Origin: Trichobilharzia szidati
Lineage: Eukaryota > Platyhelminthes > Trematoda > Strigeidida > Schistosomatidae
DNA: 64,000 nucleotides
Assembly: GCA_944472155.2 (NCBI GenBank)
Contig: OX235273.1
Coordinates: 8,157,204-8,221,203 of the forward strand
Reading direction: 5' to 3'
This document shows, piece after piece, positions 22,501-33,229 of this stretch; position 1 is the first letter of the stretch; the number at the start of each line of letters is the position of its first letter. A program made the translations under genes and the position numbers. Under the pieces are notes generated by a model. The model saw only the letters and a list, made by a program, of their open reading frames with translations. It made no database searches and was not told the DNA's origin.

Positions 22501-22680
22501 AAATGTCACACGAAAACAACCAATCACGTTCAAGGTTACTAGAAGAGATGACTAATAAACTCATAGAGAATTCTAAAAGCTCACTTCACATCGAAGCATG
22601 CGCTGAAGATGTTGCTCAGTAGAGCAATGAAAGCTTTGCAACCAAACCATCCAGCTCAGAGAACACAACCACACCAAAAT
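22501..22680 (+). mobile_element. PLE-B terminal region
   Basis: Contains the PLE-B terminal block also found at 24600-24780, 25170-25400 (minus), 26780-26900, 55365-55560 (minus) and 60225-60350. It includes aaaagctcacttca, a hammerhead-like motif and the ccagctcagagaacacaacc block. It lies in front of PLE-B coding fragments. Confidence 0.7.
22603..22637 (+). ncRNA. Hammerhead-like motif of PLE-B, copy 1
   Basis: Reads ctgaaga (fits the CUGANGA core), tg, a 6-bp stem TTGCTC/GAGCAA closed by agta, t, and gaaa, then gcttt. Hammerhead motifs are known from Penelope-like element terminal repeats. Relative to the strict consensus there is an extra base between the first core segment and the stem, and stem III is minimal, so cleavage is not assured. 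The stem differs by paired changes from the copies at 26804 and 60260. Confidence 0.55.
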
Positions 22681-23169
22681 GAAATGTACACATTTTGGTT
22701 GGACAGTCCACAGAAAATCCTCCCTGTCTCATTTCTACAAATGCATTCCACTCATTTCAATGTAACATTCTCTGCATGACAAAGTATAAATTTTGTACTT
22801 ACCAAAATTTTCTTTTCAATTTATAGATCGAAGTCAGCATCCCGTGTATCAAATGTGTATGGCCTATCTGCCTACAGACATGACTATAGGTAGGTTTTTT
22901 CTTATATTTTTGATATTCACAACTTTATTCTGGTCAGTGTTTATATGATGGCACGATGTTCAGCAGAACGTATTGCATAAAATCTTCTCTTCTTCTTTCA
23001 TGATCTTCAGTTTTCCTTAGGGTGGGAGTGCTGCAATGAGTCCTGGCTGGCTCTTTTGAATAGTCTTTGTGTACAATTCCTCTTGTGTGTTATTGGATTG
23101 TTGCTGTTGTAATTCTATATTTGGTCTGTGTGAGTTGATTTTCTATAAACTAGGGTTTCTAATTCCCCT

Positions 23170-23440
23170 GTGGTTGTTCACTTGACTAGGAATATGTTCT
23201 CGGAGAAAGGCAAATTGAAGAAAGATATCTCATGGACGTCTTCCAAAAGAATGGATATCCACGGAATTTCATCAAAAGATACCTACCCCAAAGCCAACCT
23301 ATCAAACCAAAAGCCCCCAAGGAAAGCACAAAGAAAGTCACCCTGCCATAAATGAAAGATTTGTCGGAAATAACTTCAAGACTCGTCAAATCTTTAAGTA
23401 TTGACGTCACACACAAACCAACCAAAAGACTCAACAACAG
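23170..23440 (+). pseudogene. PLE-B connector fragment, plus strand
   Basis: Plus-strand translation across frames gives the PLE-B connector: a DVFQKNGYPRNFIKR-like block, SQPIKPKAPKEST, and a MKDLSEITSRLVKSL-like block ending near 23400. It ends at the junction where a minus-strand copy of the same region begins, another head-to-head arrangement. Confidence 0.7.
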
Positions 23441-23920
23441 TTGTTACAATTTATTTTGTAGATGATGTTGGTTTTATTTTCTTTCATTGTCGAGTCTTTT
23501 GGTTGACATAGAACTGAGTGAAAAGATTTCGTTGATTTGTGTGCGACGTCAGTTCCTAAAGGTTTGAAGAGTCTTGCAGTTATTTCTGAGATGTCCTTTA
23601 TATATAGCAGGGTGACTTTCTTTGTGCTTTCCTTAGGGTCTTGTGCTTCGATAGGTTGGCTTGGAGGTATATGTCTTTTGATGAAATTCCTTGGATATCC
23701 ATTCTTTTGGAAGACGTCCATGAGATATTTTTCTTCAATTTTCCTTAAGGTGAGAGTGCTGCAATGAGTCCTGGTTGGCTCTCTTGAATAGTGTTTGCAT
23801 GCAATTCCTCTTGTATGTTATTGGATTGTTGCTGTTGTAATTCAGTATTTGATCTGTGTGAGTTGATTTTCTATACACTTACTTGAGTTTCTAATTCTCC
23901 TGTGGTTGTTCGCTTGACTA
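23431..23920 (-). pseudogene. PLE-B connector fragment, minus strand
   Basis: On the minus strand MDVFQKNGYPRNFIKRHIPP opens the frame at 23721. It is followed by KKVTLLYIKDISEITARLF, LGTDVAHKSTKSFHSVLCQ and NIIYKINCNNC, the entry to the GIY-YIG core. The frame ends at 23431 where the inverted neighbour begins. Upstream (23722-23920) is the thumb region in broken frames. Confidence 0.8.
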
Positions 23921-23929
23921 AGACGTCCA

Positions 23930-24540
23930 AAAATGGAAATTTGTTCTTGGAGAAAAAAAATTCAAGAAAGATATCTCATGGACGTCTTCCAAAAGAATGG
24001 ATATCCGCGGAATTTCGTTAAAAGACATATACCCCCAAGACAACCTATGAAATCAAAGGCCCGTAGAGAAAGAACAAAATATCATCCTACTATATATAAA
24101 GGACATCTCAGAAATCAATGCACGACTCTTCAAATCTTTAGGTATTGATGTCGCATACAAACCAACCAAAAGACTGAACAACGAAAGAAGACAAAACCAA
24201 CATCAACTACAAAATAAATTCTAACAACCGCGAAAAACACTACAATGCCAAATTGGATGTCCCCTTCGTCTTCATATCCATGATCATAAGCTAGCCGTCA
24301 AAAGACATGAAATCCACTCCCTTACTCAAATCGCCTCACTGCATACAGACGAACAAGGACATCAATTCAACTGGGACAACCAACGTTCAAATATTAGACA
24401 GAGGAAACAACAAAAATGCTAGAGAATTGTTAGAAGCTTTCCTGGTACTCCAGTGAATCGTCAATCAGCAGACGTATCGAGATAGACAAAATTTACCAAT
24501 CGGTGAGAAAGAAATCGCACACACAGAACGTCAAAGTTCA
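23930..24540 (+). pseudogene. PLE-B fragment, plus strand, with frameshifted GIY-YIG
   Basis: Runs from the end of the thumb through MDVFQKNGYPRNFVKRHIPP and the linker to the GIY-YIG region near 24225-24420. The region reads EKHYNAKLD and, one base out of phase, a PLRLHIHDHKLAVKRHD-like block. The same one-base shift at the same place occurs at 25710 and 55880. The 3' end leads into the PLE-B terminal block near 24600. Confidence 0.75.
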
Positions 24541-24599
24541 AGTCAAGAAGACAATCAATTCCAATACAAGTAGCCTAGTGGGTGTGAAAACACAAAAAC

Positions 24600-24800
24600 A
24601 ACCAATCACGTTCAAGGTCACTCACCGGGAGAGATGACCGATAAACTCGTGGAGAAATCTAAAAGCTCAATTTACGAATTGAAGTTTACGTGGAGGTATC
24701 ACCTAGTAGGGTGATGAAAGCTTCGCAAATTAACTATCCAGTCAGCTCAGAGAACACAACCACATCAAAATCATCCACCTGAGCTACAAATCTTCTCGAT
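24600..24800 (+). mobile_element. PLE-B terminal region with decayed hammerhead-like motif
   Basis: Same terminal block as at 22501. The stem II sequence TCACC/GGTGA and the gaaagcttcgc side are intact (24699-24720), but the first core segment is mutated (tggaggta in place of ctgaagatg), which should abolish any ribozyme activity. Confidence 0.65.
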
Positions 24801-25169
24801 CATATATGACAGCTTTATTCTGATCGGTGTTCATATAATGGCACAATGTTCAGCAGAATTTATTGTGTGAAGTCTTCTTTTTGTCCACGACCTTCAAATA
24901 AGTTAGTAATGGACGGCAGAACGTGTTACACAATGCTGTTTGACCTGTTTCCTTCAAGAAATGCATGAAACTGAGTTGAAAATCGATGAAAAGAGTGGAA
25001 GAGAGCAGATTCTGTAATCGAAGGACATACATCGATAAATAAAGACGGCATGTGGTAGTAGTTAGGTTTATAGCTCAAACGGTAGCAGTTTGTGTTAAAA
25101 TGTCAGGAATTGTCATCTCATGTATTGTGATACATTGTCACACACACAATTATGCTTTTTCTCAAGTTG
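24801..25169. other. PLE-B-associated flank, otherwise unassigned
   Basis: Includes a cattctgatc/cacaatgttcagcagaa stretch whose reverse complement occurs at 55255-55320, so it belongs to the PLE-B repeat environment. No coding region. Confidence 0.45.
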
Positions 25170-25501
25170 TACACACTTTTTGATGTGGTTGTGTTCTCTG
25201 AGCTGACTGGATAGTTAATTTGCGAAGCTTGCATTGACCTACCCCCACTAGGCAACATCTTCAGTGCATACTTCAATCTATTGAAGTGAGCTTTTAGATT
25301 TCTACACGAGTTTATTAGTCATCTCTCCCGGTGAGTGACCTTGAACGTGATTGGTTGTTTTTGTGCGTTTTCACACCCTCTAGTCTACTTGTATTGGAAC
25401 TGATTTTTTCTTTGACTTTAACTTTGACCCTTTGTATGTGAGATTTCCTTCTTATCGATTGGTAAATCTTGTCTATCTCGATGTGTCTATTGATTGATGG
25501 T

Positions 25502-25846
25502 TCACGGGTATACCAGGCAGCCTTCTAAAAATTCTCCAGCATTTTTGGTGTTTCCTCTGTCTAATTTTCGAACGTTGGTTGTCCCAGTCGAATTGATGTC
25601 CGTGGTCGTCTGTATGTAGTGAGGTAATATGAGTGGAGGAGTGGATGTCAAGTCTTTTGACGGCCAGCTTATGATCATGGATATGAAGACGAAGGGGGCA
25701 TCCAATTTGGCATTGTAGTGTTTTTCGCAGTTGTTACAATTTATTTTGTAGATGATGTTGGTTTTGTCTTCTTTCGTTGTTGAGTCTTTTGGTTGACATA
25801 GAGCCAGCTGAGTGAAGTGATTTTGTTGGTTTGTGTGCGACGTCAA
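25502..25846 (-). pseudogene. PLE-B GIY-YIG region
   Basis: Reads SFHS/LALCQPKDSTTKEDKTNIIYKI, then NCNNCEKHYNAKLD. The frame then leaves the endonuclease phase; one base out of phase the string continues as CPLRLHIHDHKLAVKRHD. This is the same break point as in two other copies. The C-terminal LDRGNTKNAGEFLEGCL block is back in this frame near 25530. Confidence 0.8.
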
Positions 25847-26803
25847 TTCCTAAAGACATGAAGAGTCTTGCAGTGATTTCTGAGATGTTCTTTATATATA
25901 AAATGGCGACTTTCTTTGTGTTTTCCTTGGGGGCTTTTGGTTCGATAGGTTGGCCTGGAGGTATATGTCTTTTGATGAAATTCCTTGGATATCCATTCTT
26001 TTAGAAGACGTCCATGAGATATCTTTCTTCAATTTTCCTTAATGTGGGAGTTCTGCAATGAGTCCTGGCTGGCTCTCTTGAATAGTGTTTGGTTACAATT
26101 CCTCTTGTATGTTATTGGATTGTTGCTGTTGTAATTCAGGATTTGGTCTGTGTGAGTTGATTTTCTATAAACTTGGGTTTGTAATTCTACTGTGGTTGTT
26201 CGCCTGAGTAAGACTGCTAAGAATGGGATCTTGTTCTCGGGTTCCTCTTCTCTTGTGAATTTGATGTCTTTGAAGACGTTTATTAAGTTTGGAGTTTTAT
26301 CGAACTCGTTTCTTTTGATTATTACAAATGTGTCGTCTACGTAACGTATCCAAATCTTAGGTTTGTTCTTTGGTAGAATTAAATTTTCGAGCCTTTTAAC
26401 ACTGCTTGTGCAATCAAACCTGATATTGGCGACCCCATGGGTCTTCCTTTGACTTGTTCATATATTTGGCCGTAGAATCAGAAGTACGTTGTTAGGCATA
26501 GGTTTATGTATTCCGTCCAGCTTGTGTGTTGCATTTTTGATTGTTGTGGGAGGTGTTCGTCATTGCTGAGTAACTGTTCCATGGTCCGATTGAGGTATAC
26601 AATGCTGTGACGTCAAAGAATATCATTATCTCTTGTTCATCTATTTGGATACCTTTGATTTTCTCTAGAGATTGGATAGCAGAGTTGATGGAGTGATCAC
26701 AACATCCCGTTAGGTGTTTCAGTTTTCTGTATAATTCTTTGGATAAGTTATATGTTGGAGTTCCTGAAAAAATCTAAAAGCTCACTTCAAATTGAAACAC
26801 ACA

Positions 26804-26836
26804 CTGAAGATGTCACCTAGTAGGGTGATGAAAGCT
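26804..26836 (+). ncRNA. Hammerhead-like motif of PLE-B, copy 2
   Basis: ctgaaga at 26804-26810, tg, stem TCACC (26813-26817), loop tagtag, stem GGTGA (26824-26828), t, gaaa (26830-26833). Lies just outside the 5' end of the minus-strand PLE-B, in opposite orientation to the element. Stem II is paired differently from the copy at 22603, yet both are fully complementary. Confidence 0.55.
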
Positions 26837-27699
26837 TTGCAAATTAACTATCCAGCCCAGAGAACACAACCACATCAAAATCATCCACCTGAGCTACAAA
26901 TATTCTCCATCATATCTAAATCCTTGTAGACACTTTAAATACTCGCTAGAGTAAAGAACTACACCAGCAGGGAATACTTTGGTAGAATAAAACGAATTAA
27001 ACATGGAAAATTATGTGAAATATAAAGATGGAGTTCATTTAAACAATTTGTCTAGATGATATTAATTATTATACAAAAGATTTCGTATTTCCCAAATGAA
27101 TTAATGAAAAACAAATCAATATAGCTGTTCACTACTGACATCTGGCTATTTAATGCTGCTATTAGCTTTACCAAAGCAATAATATTAAACCATAATTTTC
27201 GAAATCTCAGCTTGTATATATATATAAATCATCATTCGTCGACGTGAGGTAATTTTTATGTTGTTGTCAAGTTGGCCAATTGCTAAAGATAACAAAACCG
27301 AGTGTCGATTTTTGCATTTTATAAGTGTATAAAATTATAAAAACAGCATTTGTTTATGCAGTGAAAACTCTGATCAACACCGTGTTGATTTCGTCACTTC
27401 AGGTGGTGGGATAGGTGTTGTAACCAGGTCAATAACTATCTTAGTCCATCATTCCTATTCAGACAACTTCGATTCCATTTGATATGAAATGCTTCTGATT
27501 GATATTAGACGTTCTTTATCATCTCTGAAATTTCAATGTTGTCAAAATCTCAATTATGACCTGATGCTATAGCGTGTAGACAGATCTCTAGATGATAAAT
27601 TTTCAAGCTTTTCTAGTTCAACTGGATTTCTCAATGGTTGATCTGATACTCTGGCGATGTTTATCCGATGTATTTCACATTACATTCTAAGCAAGCATT

Positions 27700-28190
27700 T
27701 TATTTTATAGACACAATTAGATTGAGAGTGCTTTTGAAGTTGGTTTTTGATATTGATAAGGTTGCTTTTCATAGTGTGTCTGATGCTTTGAAGAAAACTC
27801 TGATGTTGTGTTGATTGAATACTCTTCTGATATCCTCTGACCTTTATGATCTATATGGAATGACAAATGTGGAGGCCCATATCTTCGGAATCTATTTCCC
27901 ACCATAATTATCGTCGGTGTTGATTTTCTTGATGCGGTACTTTGGGTGGTTATTCTTTTTGAGAATTTCAGTAATGTTTGATATTTCTTCTTCTTCTTTT
28001 CCCTTCTCATTTGTTATTATCAAAGAGTGTGCTCGTCTCAGAAGACTTGAAACAACTGATACCTTTGCATTGATACCGTGTCATCAATCGAAGTCTGAAT
28101 ATTTGCTGGAGTGTATTTCCTTCCTGAATGTGAGGCATATTTTCCATTCAGTCGATATGAACACTCTCTCTTTGTCGAATCACTGGTTCA
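27700..28190 (-). pseudogene. PLE thumb and connector fragment
   Basis: On the minus strand, across frames: a GKYASHSGRKYTPANIQTS stretch, RRAHSLIITNEKG, ILKKNNHPKYRIKKINTDD, a PLE linker block resembling (V)IPYxxGxSE, and FNQHNIRV. These follow the usual order of a PLE from thumb to the entry of GIY-YIG. The counterpart is 61300-61690. No catalytic parts. Confidence 0.6.
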
Positions 28191-28614
28191 ATGACTTATG
28201 TTTATTTAATTTTGAGTGAAAAGATCCCATCGTCGATAAATCACAAAAAACGATGAGGAGTATTCGTTATTTCACACAATATACAATCCGCATTCATCTT
28301 CATTTCTTAATAGATATTTACTGTTAAATTTACCTCAATACATTTTAGCCATCGGAAGAATCACTAAACTGGTATCTATAGACAGTCGACGAGCTTCAAA
28401 ATATTTCAAGCATAGTTGTAAGTTCTATAAAAACTGACGTAGTATTTACTCATTATTACACGCTTTTCCTACATCTACGATTCCTGTATCACTTGTGTAT
28501 ATAAGAACAAACAGTTGAATGAAGACAATCTCCTCAGTCAATTCATTAATTTAGCCATTCAATATTGTAGGTCAAGTGTTGATTTGCAGGAATTTGATTG
28601 GCTACAGAGTTGAT

Positions 28615-29055
28615 CATGAACTGACACCAGTTAGAGGACTATTGTAAATCCAGCTGGAAGTCCTGATGAGCTCTTTCGTTCCACCAGTTTCTGACTCATC
28701 AGCAGCACACACCCACTAGGAGGGTTCGAACCCACGGCCTTCCAGTTACAAGGGAAGCTCATAGATCATCGGCCTACTGGGACAATGCAAATCCCCACAA
28801 ATATATGTATATATATACCTAAAATTGTGTATCACGGAATCTCAGGAGTCAGAATTCATGGACGACTGGGTCGGGTTTCACTGACCGCCTTGTAACCAGA
28901 AGTTCCTAGCTAGGAACCTTGATGGTGCGTGCATACTTATGAAGATACCCAAACTAGTGGGACAAAATAGCTATCCAGTACTTCCAGCTAGTTTTCCAAT
29001 GCTCGTGACCAATCCTCCAACTTATATTGTCTGTTTGTCAAACACACCATGAAAG
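28615..29055. mobile_element. SINE-A inverted pair
   Basis: Minus-strand copy 28615-28790 (B box gggttcgaaccca near 28720) and plus-strand copy 28850-29055 (atggacgactgggtcgggtt head, gtgcgtgcatactt body, ctatccagtacttccagct tail). A short TA-rich spacer lies between the heads. The homologous pair sits at 62085-62540, so the pair predates the segmental duplication. Confidence 0.7.
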
Positions 29056-29769
29056 TTAATTAGTTTGGAGGATTGTTAACACCATCAAAATATTTCAAAC
29101 AGAGGGAATACTAGTCAATATGTAACTAACGCGGTGAAGGTTTGTAAGGCTGGACTAAATAAAGTTTGCATTATACACTTTTAGAAAAACTGAGTAGCTA
29201 TCAGACAACACAGAGATAAGTATCAAAATGGCTAGTAAACAAAGTGATGTTGATAGCATACCGAAAATACCGATAAAATTTACTAAGAACAAGATATTGG
29301 TAACAATTTAGCTTGGCATTTCGCTCAAAGCAGAGGATTGGTTAGATGAGTTCCTGTTGAGTACAAAAATCATAGTTTTCCGTGCAAATGCTCACTTCCT
29401 CAGTATACAGTGTATAAAGACAGTCTTCTGGAGGCGACATTTCACTTTGCAGATAATTACGAGTGGATTTCCTTTGGATATCAAGAGCTGACGAGAGCTG
29501 AATATGTGTTTGATTACAGCACTCTGTATTGATTGACTCATCCGGACGTTTTCTGCAGAAATGCGACATAATGTTCCCTGCCTCGTTTAGAAGAGAAGAA
29601 AATGTATCGAACGACAAATATACCTGGCTGAACAGGACCAGGTGCATTGGTAGATACACAGAGAACAGGTTAAATTCGATAGTTCTTCTTTGGACTTATT
29701 AGAGAACTCTAGGTGGCAGGAGAATGTCAGTCTCAATATAGATGCAATCGATGTTGTTTTCAGGGTGTT
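29056..29769. other. Duplicated sequence of unknown nature
   Basis: Shared with 62545-63235. The minus-strand open frame 29342-29659 has a shorter counterpart at 62884-63147 with frame changes, which argues against selection on a protein. No family recognised. Confidence 0.4.
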
Positions 29770-30490
29770 TGATATTCACTTCTTTATAGCGTCAGTAGGA
29801 TAGCCCCCTATGAGCTCTACATTTATGCACAACATTTTCTTTGTCAGATGGATGGGATTTTCTTCATTGATTTTAAATCTTAGGTGTTTATCTTTACAGC
29901 GCAAGCGATAACCATTTCTAGTTAGCGTCTTTAACCAAAGTGTCATCTCTAGACCTAGTAACTTAGAGTTGCAAATTACTTGGATCCGCGTCTCAAGATG
30001 CATTATCAGGCTTCGTCTGCGGTTTACATGAATCAAACTCTACATGTTTTTCAGATGACCGCTCCATATAAGCTTTCCGTGCACCGATTTGTTCGATGTC
30101 CAATTAGGCTTTCTCTGTTAGCTGAAAGCCAAGAAACGAAATAGCCTGTTCGGTAGCTACTTCAATAGTAAATTTCATGGTTCCATGGCAACTATTAAGA
30201 ACTTGTAAGACACATTGAAGTGTCCATTCTAATATGTCTCTCTTGACACTAAATACTTATATGCAAATTGAAGGCAAGCAGGCATTATTGAGAGATGGCT
30301 TCAGTTTGTAAACAGTTGTACTTCTCCTGTCACATCTATTCTTCTTCGTCTTCTACTTACGAAGTAGGTATCTGTGTGGTTAACTGTTATCACCCATTGG
30401 TGCGGTGATTATCGAACTGATATTTTCGACCATACAGTTAGTACCTTTCGACAACACTTTAAGAGTCATCACTTAATTCAATTTGGACTT
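29770..30490 (-). pseudogene. PLE-C RT thumb and connector
   Basis: Minus-strand reading: FTIEVATEQAISFLGFQL (thumb entry), KSVHGKLIWSGHLKN, NRRRSLIMHLETRIQVICNS, LTRNGYRLRCKDKHLRF, then MLCINVELIGGYPTDAIKK and LRLTFS. This is the PLE order SVYRKxTWNG, KRxLI, NGYP, then connector. Upstream parts near 30200-30480 are too eroded to name. The copy at 63240-63985 is its duplicate. Confidence 0.7.
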
Positions 30491-30809
30491 TGCTGTAGAC
30501 TGATTGAACCAGTGGGCTCAGCCCCAGTGTGACATTTTGGCTCCTTGTGAGGATGCTTCGACGATGTCTGAGGATTCCACTTGAAGTAATATGGTGGAAG
30601 ATGACGGGCAGTGGAATCAAGGACAAGGTGCAGTCCATCCTATTCGGGACTCATCAGCTAATGTGTGCAATTATGGTGTCCTCGCTGAGGCTTGAACATC
30701 GTGCCCGTAGTTTCAAACGTCAAAGTGTTATTTACTAGACAACTTGGGTTACGAGAAGCATCTCTTCCTCGTGCTACGCTAGTCAGTTACTATTTAATTC
30801 AATGTGGTC

Positions 30810-31010
30810 CTTAACGGCTCGTTCGTAATCTAGTGGGTAACGCTTTTACACTTGAAACTTGGGTTACTGGGTCCGAGACTCAGCGTAGACACCATCACTG
30901 ACTCACCGGGGAATACAGGTACACCCAGCTAACTGACAAGTCCCGAGTACGATGAACTGCACGTTGTCCTGGATTCTACTGCTGGTCACAATCCACTAAA
31001 TTACATTTTT
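30810..31010 (+). mobile_element. Sm-alpha-like SINE, degenerate
   Basis: Same architecture as 53385-53580: a tRNA-like head (tgggtaacgc, then gggtccgagactc in place of the B box), a spacer, and a hammerhead region at 30933-30970. The core reads ctgacaa, losing the guanine at position 8, and the gaaa segment is disrupted, so the ribozyme should be inactive. The tail block tcctggattctactgctggt is conserved. Confidence 0.75.
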
Positions 31011-31824
31011 ATAGAATTCGAGGAGAGAGAGAATTACTAACTGTAGAACTGATTGACGCACACACACACACACCTACAGAAATGCTGAATTTATTTCACC
31101 TTGAATTATTGATTCACCTACCTGATTAAAAATGTTTTTTGTATGATTTCTGAATTTTCATTAAAGTGATCACCGACTATTATGCGATCATCGCTCAGGC
31201 AATGGAAGTGAGTTCATTTCATCTAAACAATCAAACAAAATAGACTGAGACCTCACATTTCAATTTCATGAACTTATTTTTACTATCACCTCACTTCTAC
31301 AGTCACCTTGATCCCGATCATCGGATAAAGATGATCAAGCCAACAGACACTGCGCTCCAATATTTCCATAAACACAGCAACTCACTCAGTAGTACAAATT
31401 CCTACAGATGATACATCCTCAGATAAAATTCGATAAGATTATGAAATTGAGGGCTTTTCAATCTCACAATCTGAGAGAGAATGTAAAGGTGTAAATGTTT
31501 CTTTTTCTTTCTGCACACGGAGGTTCCACTTGCTCATTTCTGCTTATTCACGCCATAATTTATTGTAATTTCTATTTCAGGAGAATATCAGAGAATCGGA
31601 AATCATAAAATAATGGAAATGTAGATGACATCACGCACGGAAGGATACCTGATAGTTCACTTTACTATCTGACATTTTATTGTCGTTAATAACTTCAGCA
31701 TGGAAATATAAATCTCCTAGAGAAAGTAACCTTCTTTTGATTTTTCGAAAGAACAAGTGGCTGGAATCGACACAGAGTACAATTAAACTGATTTCGTTTG
31801 TATGGACATGGACAGGTGTGAGGA
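31011..31824. other. No recognised feature
   Basis: Contains a CA microsatellite near 31060; no gene or repeat I can support. Confidence 0.45.
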
Positions 31825-32040
31825 CTGGGAGTCTATTTATTTTTTTATTTTATTTATTTTTGATTACAGCTTGATGCCACACCGTATTTTCAGTACAAGT
31901 ATAGAATTTTCAGCATGTGACATCGGTAGCCCAAATTTTGCAGGCCGACCATAGATATCGGGTGTGCGTCGGCAGGGGATCGAACCCCGGACCATGTGCA
32001 TGATCGGCGAGAGTCCTAACCGCTGTGCCACCGCCCGCAC
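31825..32040 (-). mobile_element. SINE-B, minus-strand copy
   Basis: Reverse complement of the family at 5345: B box ggggatcgaaccccgg at about 31976-31991, gatatcgggtgtgcg, a tail with gaattttcagcatg, and a T-rich run (the A tail) at 31835-31862. The tail length indicates a fairly recent insertion compared with the other SINEs. Confidence 0.8.
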
Positions 32041-32639
32041 CCAACAGCCGCTTTTCTGTCCTTCTAAACGAGTTACTTCGAGTTATGAGACGGTTTATAT
32101 TTATTCGCGTAATCGTGTTAACTGAAGTGAAGGTGTGTCCATCTAGTGTGAGTGAAGAGAAAGTGTAAATCGCTGGTGTCTTTTGCAGTGTTTGTGTGAG
32201 TTCTCGGGCTTAAGTTGAACTAATGACCGAGGCTGTGCAGAAGAGCTGAATAAAAGAGAGATGTGAAGCACGTGCTGACAAGTATCAAATATCATTTTTG
32301 CCTCCTAATTTCATGTATTGCTGAGGTGATTTCAGTTTCTCCCTCTGAAACCCCTTGAAATTTAAAGTAAGGCAGGGTTTTATCAGAAGGTAGTTTGATA
32401 GCAATAAGTACATGGATTCTTCGTAGTCATTTGTCGTCATCTAAATTAATTAATCGGAGCTTTGTGAGCAGGTATGCTCATCTCGGAATTTGTGACATTC
32501 CCCGCGACATTCGTTAAAAATCACACCTGTGTATTAGACTAAAAAGAAGCATGATTAAAGGCAAATATTTTGTAGTGGTTGGATTGAATTTCTGAGGTAG
32601 CTTCGTCAGCTCCACTCACAACCCTCCGTTTATCGCCTG
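32041..32639. other. No recognised feature
   Basis: No open frame and no repeat similarity that I could establish. Confidence 0.4.
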
Positions 32640-32960
32640 GCTTAAGATTGGCCGGTAAACTATACGAGGCTTGATGCATCACGGAAATCGCTTCCAACAG
32701 GCTACTGTAGTCCTTCGTCGTCCATACTGAAGATCAGACAGCTGACCGGAAAGCAGAAGCAGCAAGCTACTTTGACATGGAACGATCTAATGAAGAATCT
32801 ATGTATTCAAAAAGTATGCAGAACCAGGTAGAGATGGATTCACCATGCAGTGGGTAATCCACGAGAGTGAAATCACAAATGAGGCTCTCAGTGAGAGCCG
32901 AGTGGAAAACTATGAGCTTAGTGTGGGTGACAAGTCGCTCACATGGTCCTCATAGATTGT
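32640..32960 (+). mobile_element. Degenerate RTE 3' fragment, plus strand
   Basis: Plus-strand traces of the RTE C-terminal region: a cttcgtcgtccatactgaagatcag block, a gaacgatctaatgaagaa block, a ggtagagatggattcacc block (WRWIGH position) and a following gagtgaaatcacaaa block. Strongly decayed, no terminal sequence. Confidence 0.5.
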
Positions 32961-33004
32961 TGAGAGTAAATCGATAATGTGCTTTCCATCATATAGTATT
33001 ATTA

Positions 33005-33165
33005 TGTTATTATTATTGTTCTATTGGATTCCGATCGGAACATAGGACTTCAACAACCCATCTCCACTTTGTTCCATTCTCTACTGTCCTTTCGGCTGAG
33101 CACACTATTGCTCATAATCTATCCTCTTCACTTCCTCACACAGTCTTCTCCAATTCACAATTGGA
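33005..33165 (-). mobile_element. RTE 3' terminal fragment
   Basis: The minus-strand terminus with a TTATTATTATTG-type tail (33000-33018), the altered terminal block ggaacataggacttcaac, and the following ctactgtcctttcgg and ctcttcacttcctcaca stretches. Only about 150 bases of the element remain, directly beside the IR-1 repeat. Confidence 0.75.
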
Positions 33166-33229
33166 CATCCCAAGTCTTTTTATTTCTTAGGATCTCATGA
33201 AGTTGCCTTAAGTGTTCACGTGAAATAAA

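Larger units (their letters stand above)
25170..26900 (-). mobile_element. PLE-B, longest minus-strand copy
   Basis: A Penelope-like element on the minus strand from an RT start (26765) to its 3' terminal block (25170-25400), with hammerhead-like motifs at both ends in opposite orientation (25258 minus, 26804 plus). Readable RT parts are GTPTYNLSKELYRKLKHL, IDEQEIMIFFDVTALYTSI, KIWIRYVDDTFVIIKR with an intact YVDD (codons 26332-26343), and VYRKSTHTDQILNYNSN. Connector and GIY-YIG follow. Several frame breaks occur. The element is the left part of the segment duplicated at 55365-64000. Confidence 0.85.
26930..30504. repeat. Segmental duplication, copy 1 (right part)
   Basis: Corresponds in order to 60360-64000, beginning with tccttgtagacactttaaat in both and still matching at the window end (actgattgaaccag at 30491-30504). 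Together with the preceding PLE-B the duplicated unit covers about 25170-30504. It contains a PLE fragment, a SINE-A pair and a second PLE-C fragment. A 90-base stretch near 27400-27490 looks almost unchanged between copies. Confidence 0.85.

Noticed and set aside
29342..29659. Conserved unknown gene in the duplicated segment
   Set aside because: The counterpart at 62884-63147 is shorter with shifted frames, as expected for neutral duplicated sequence.
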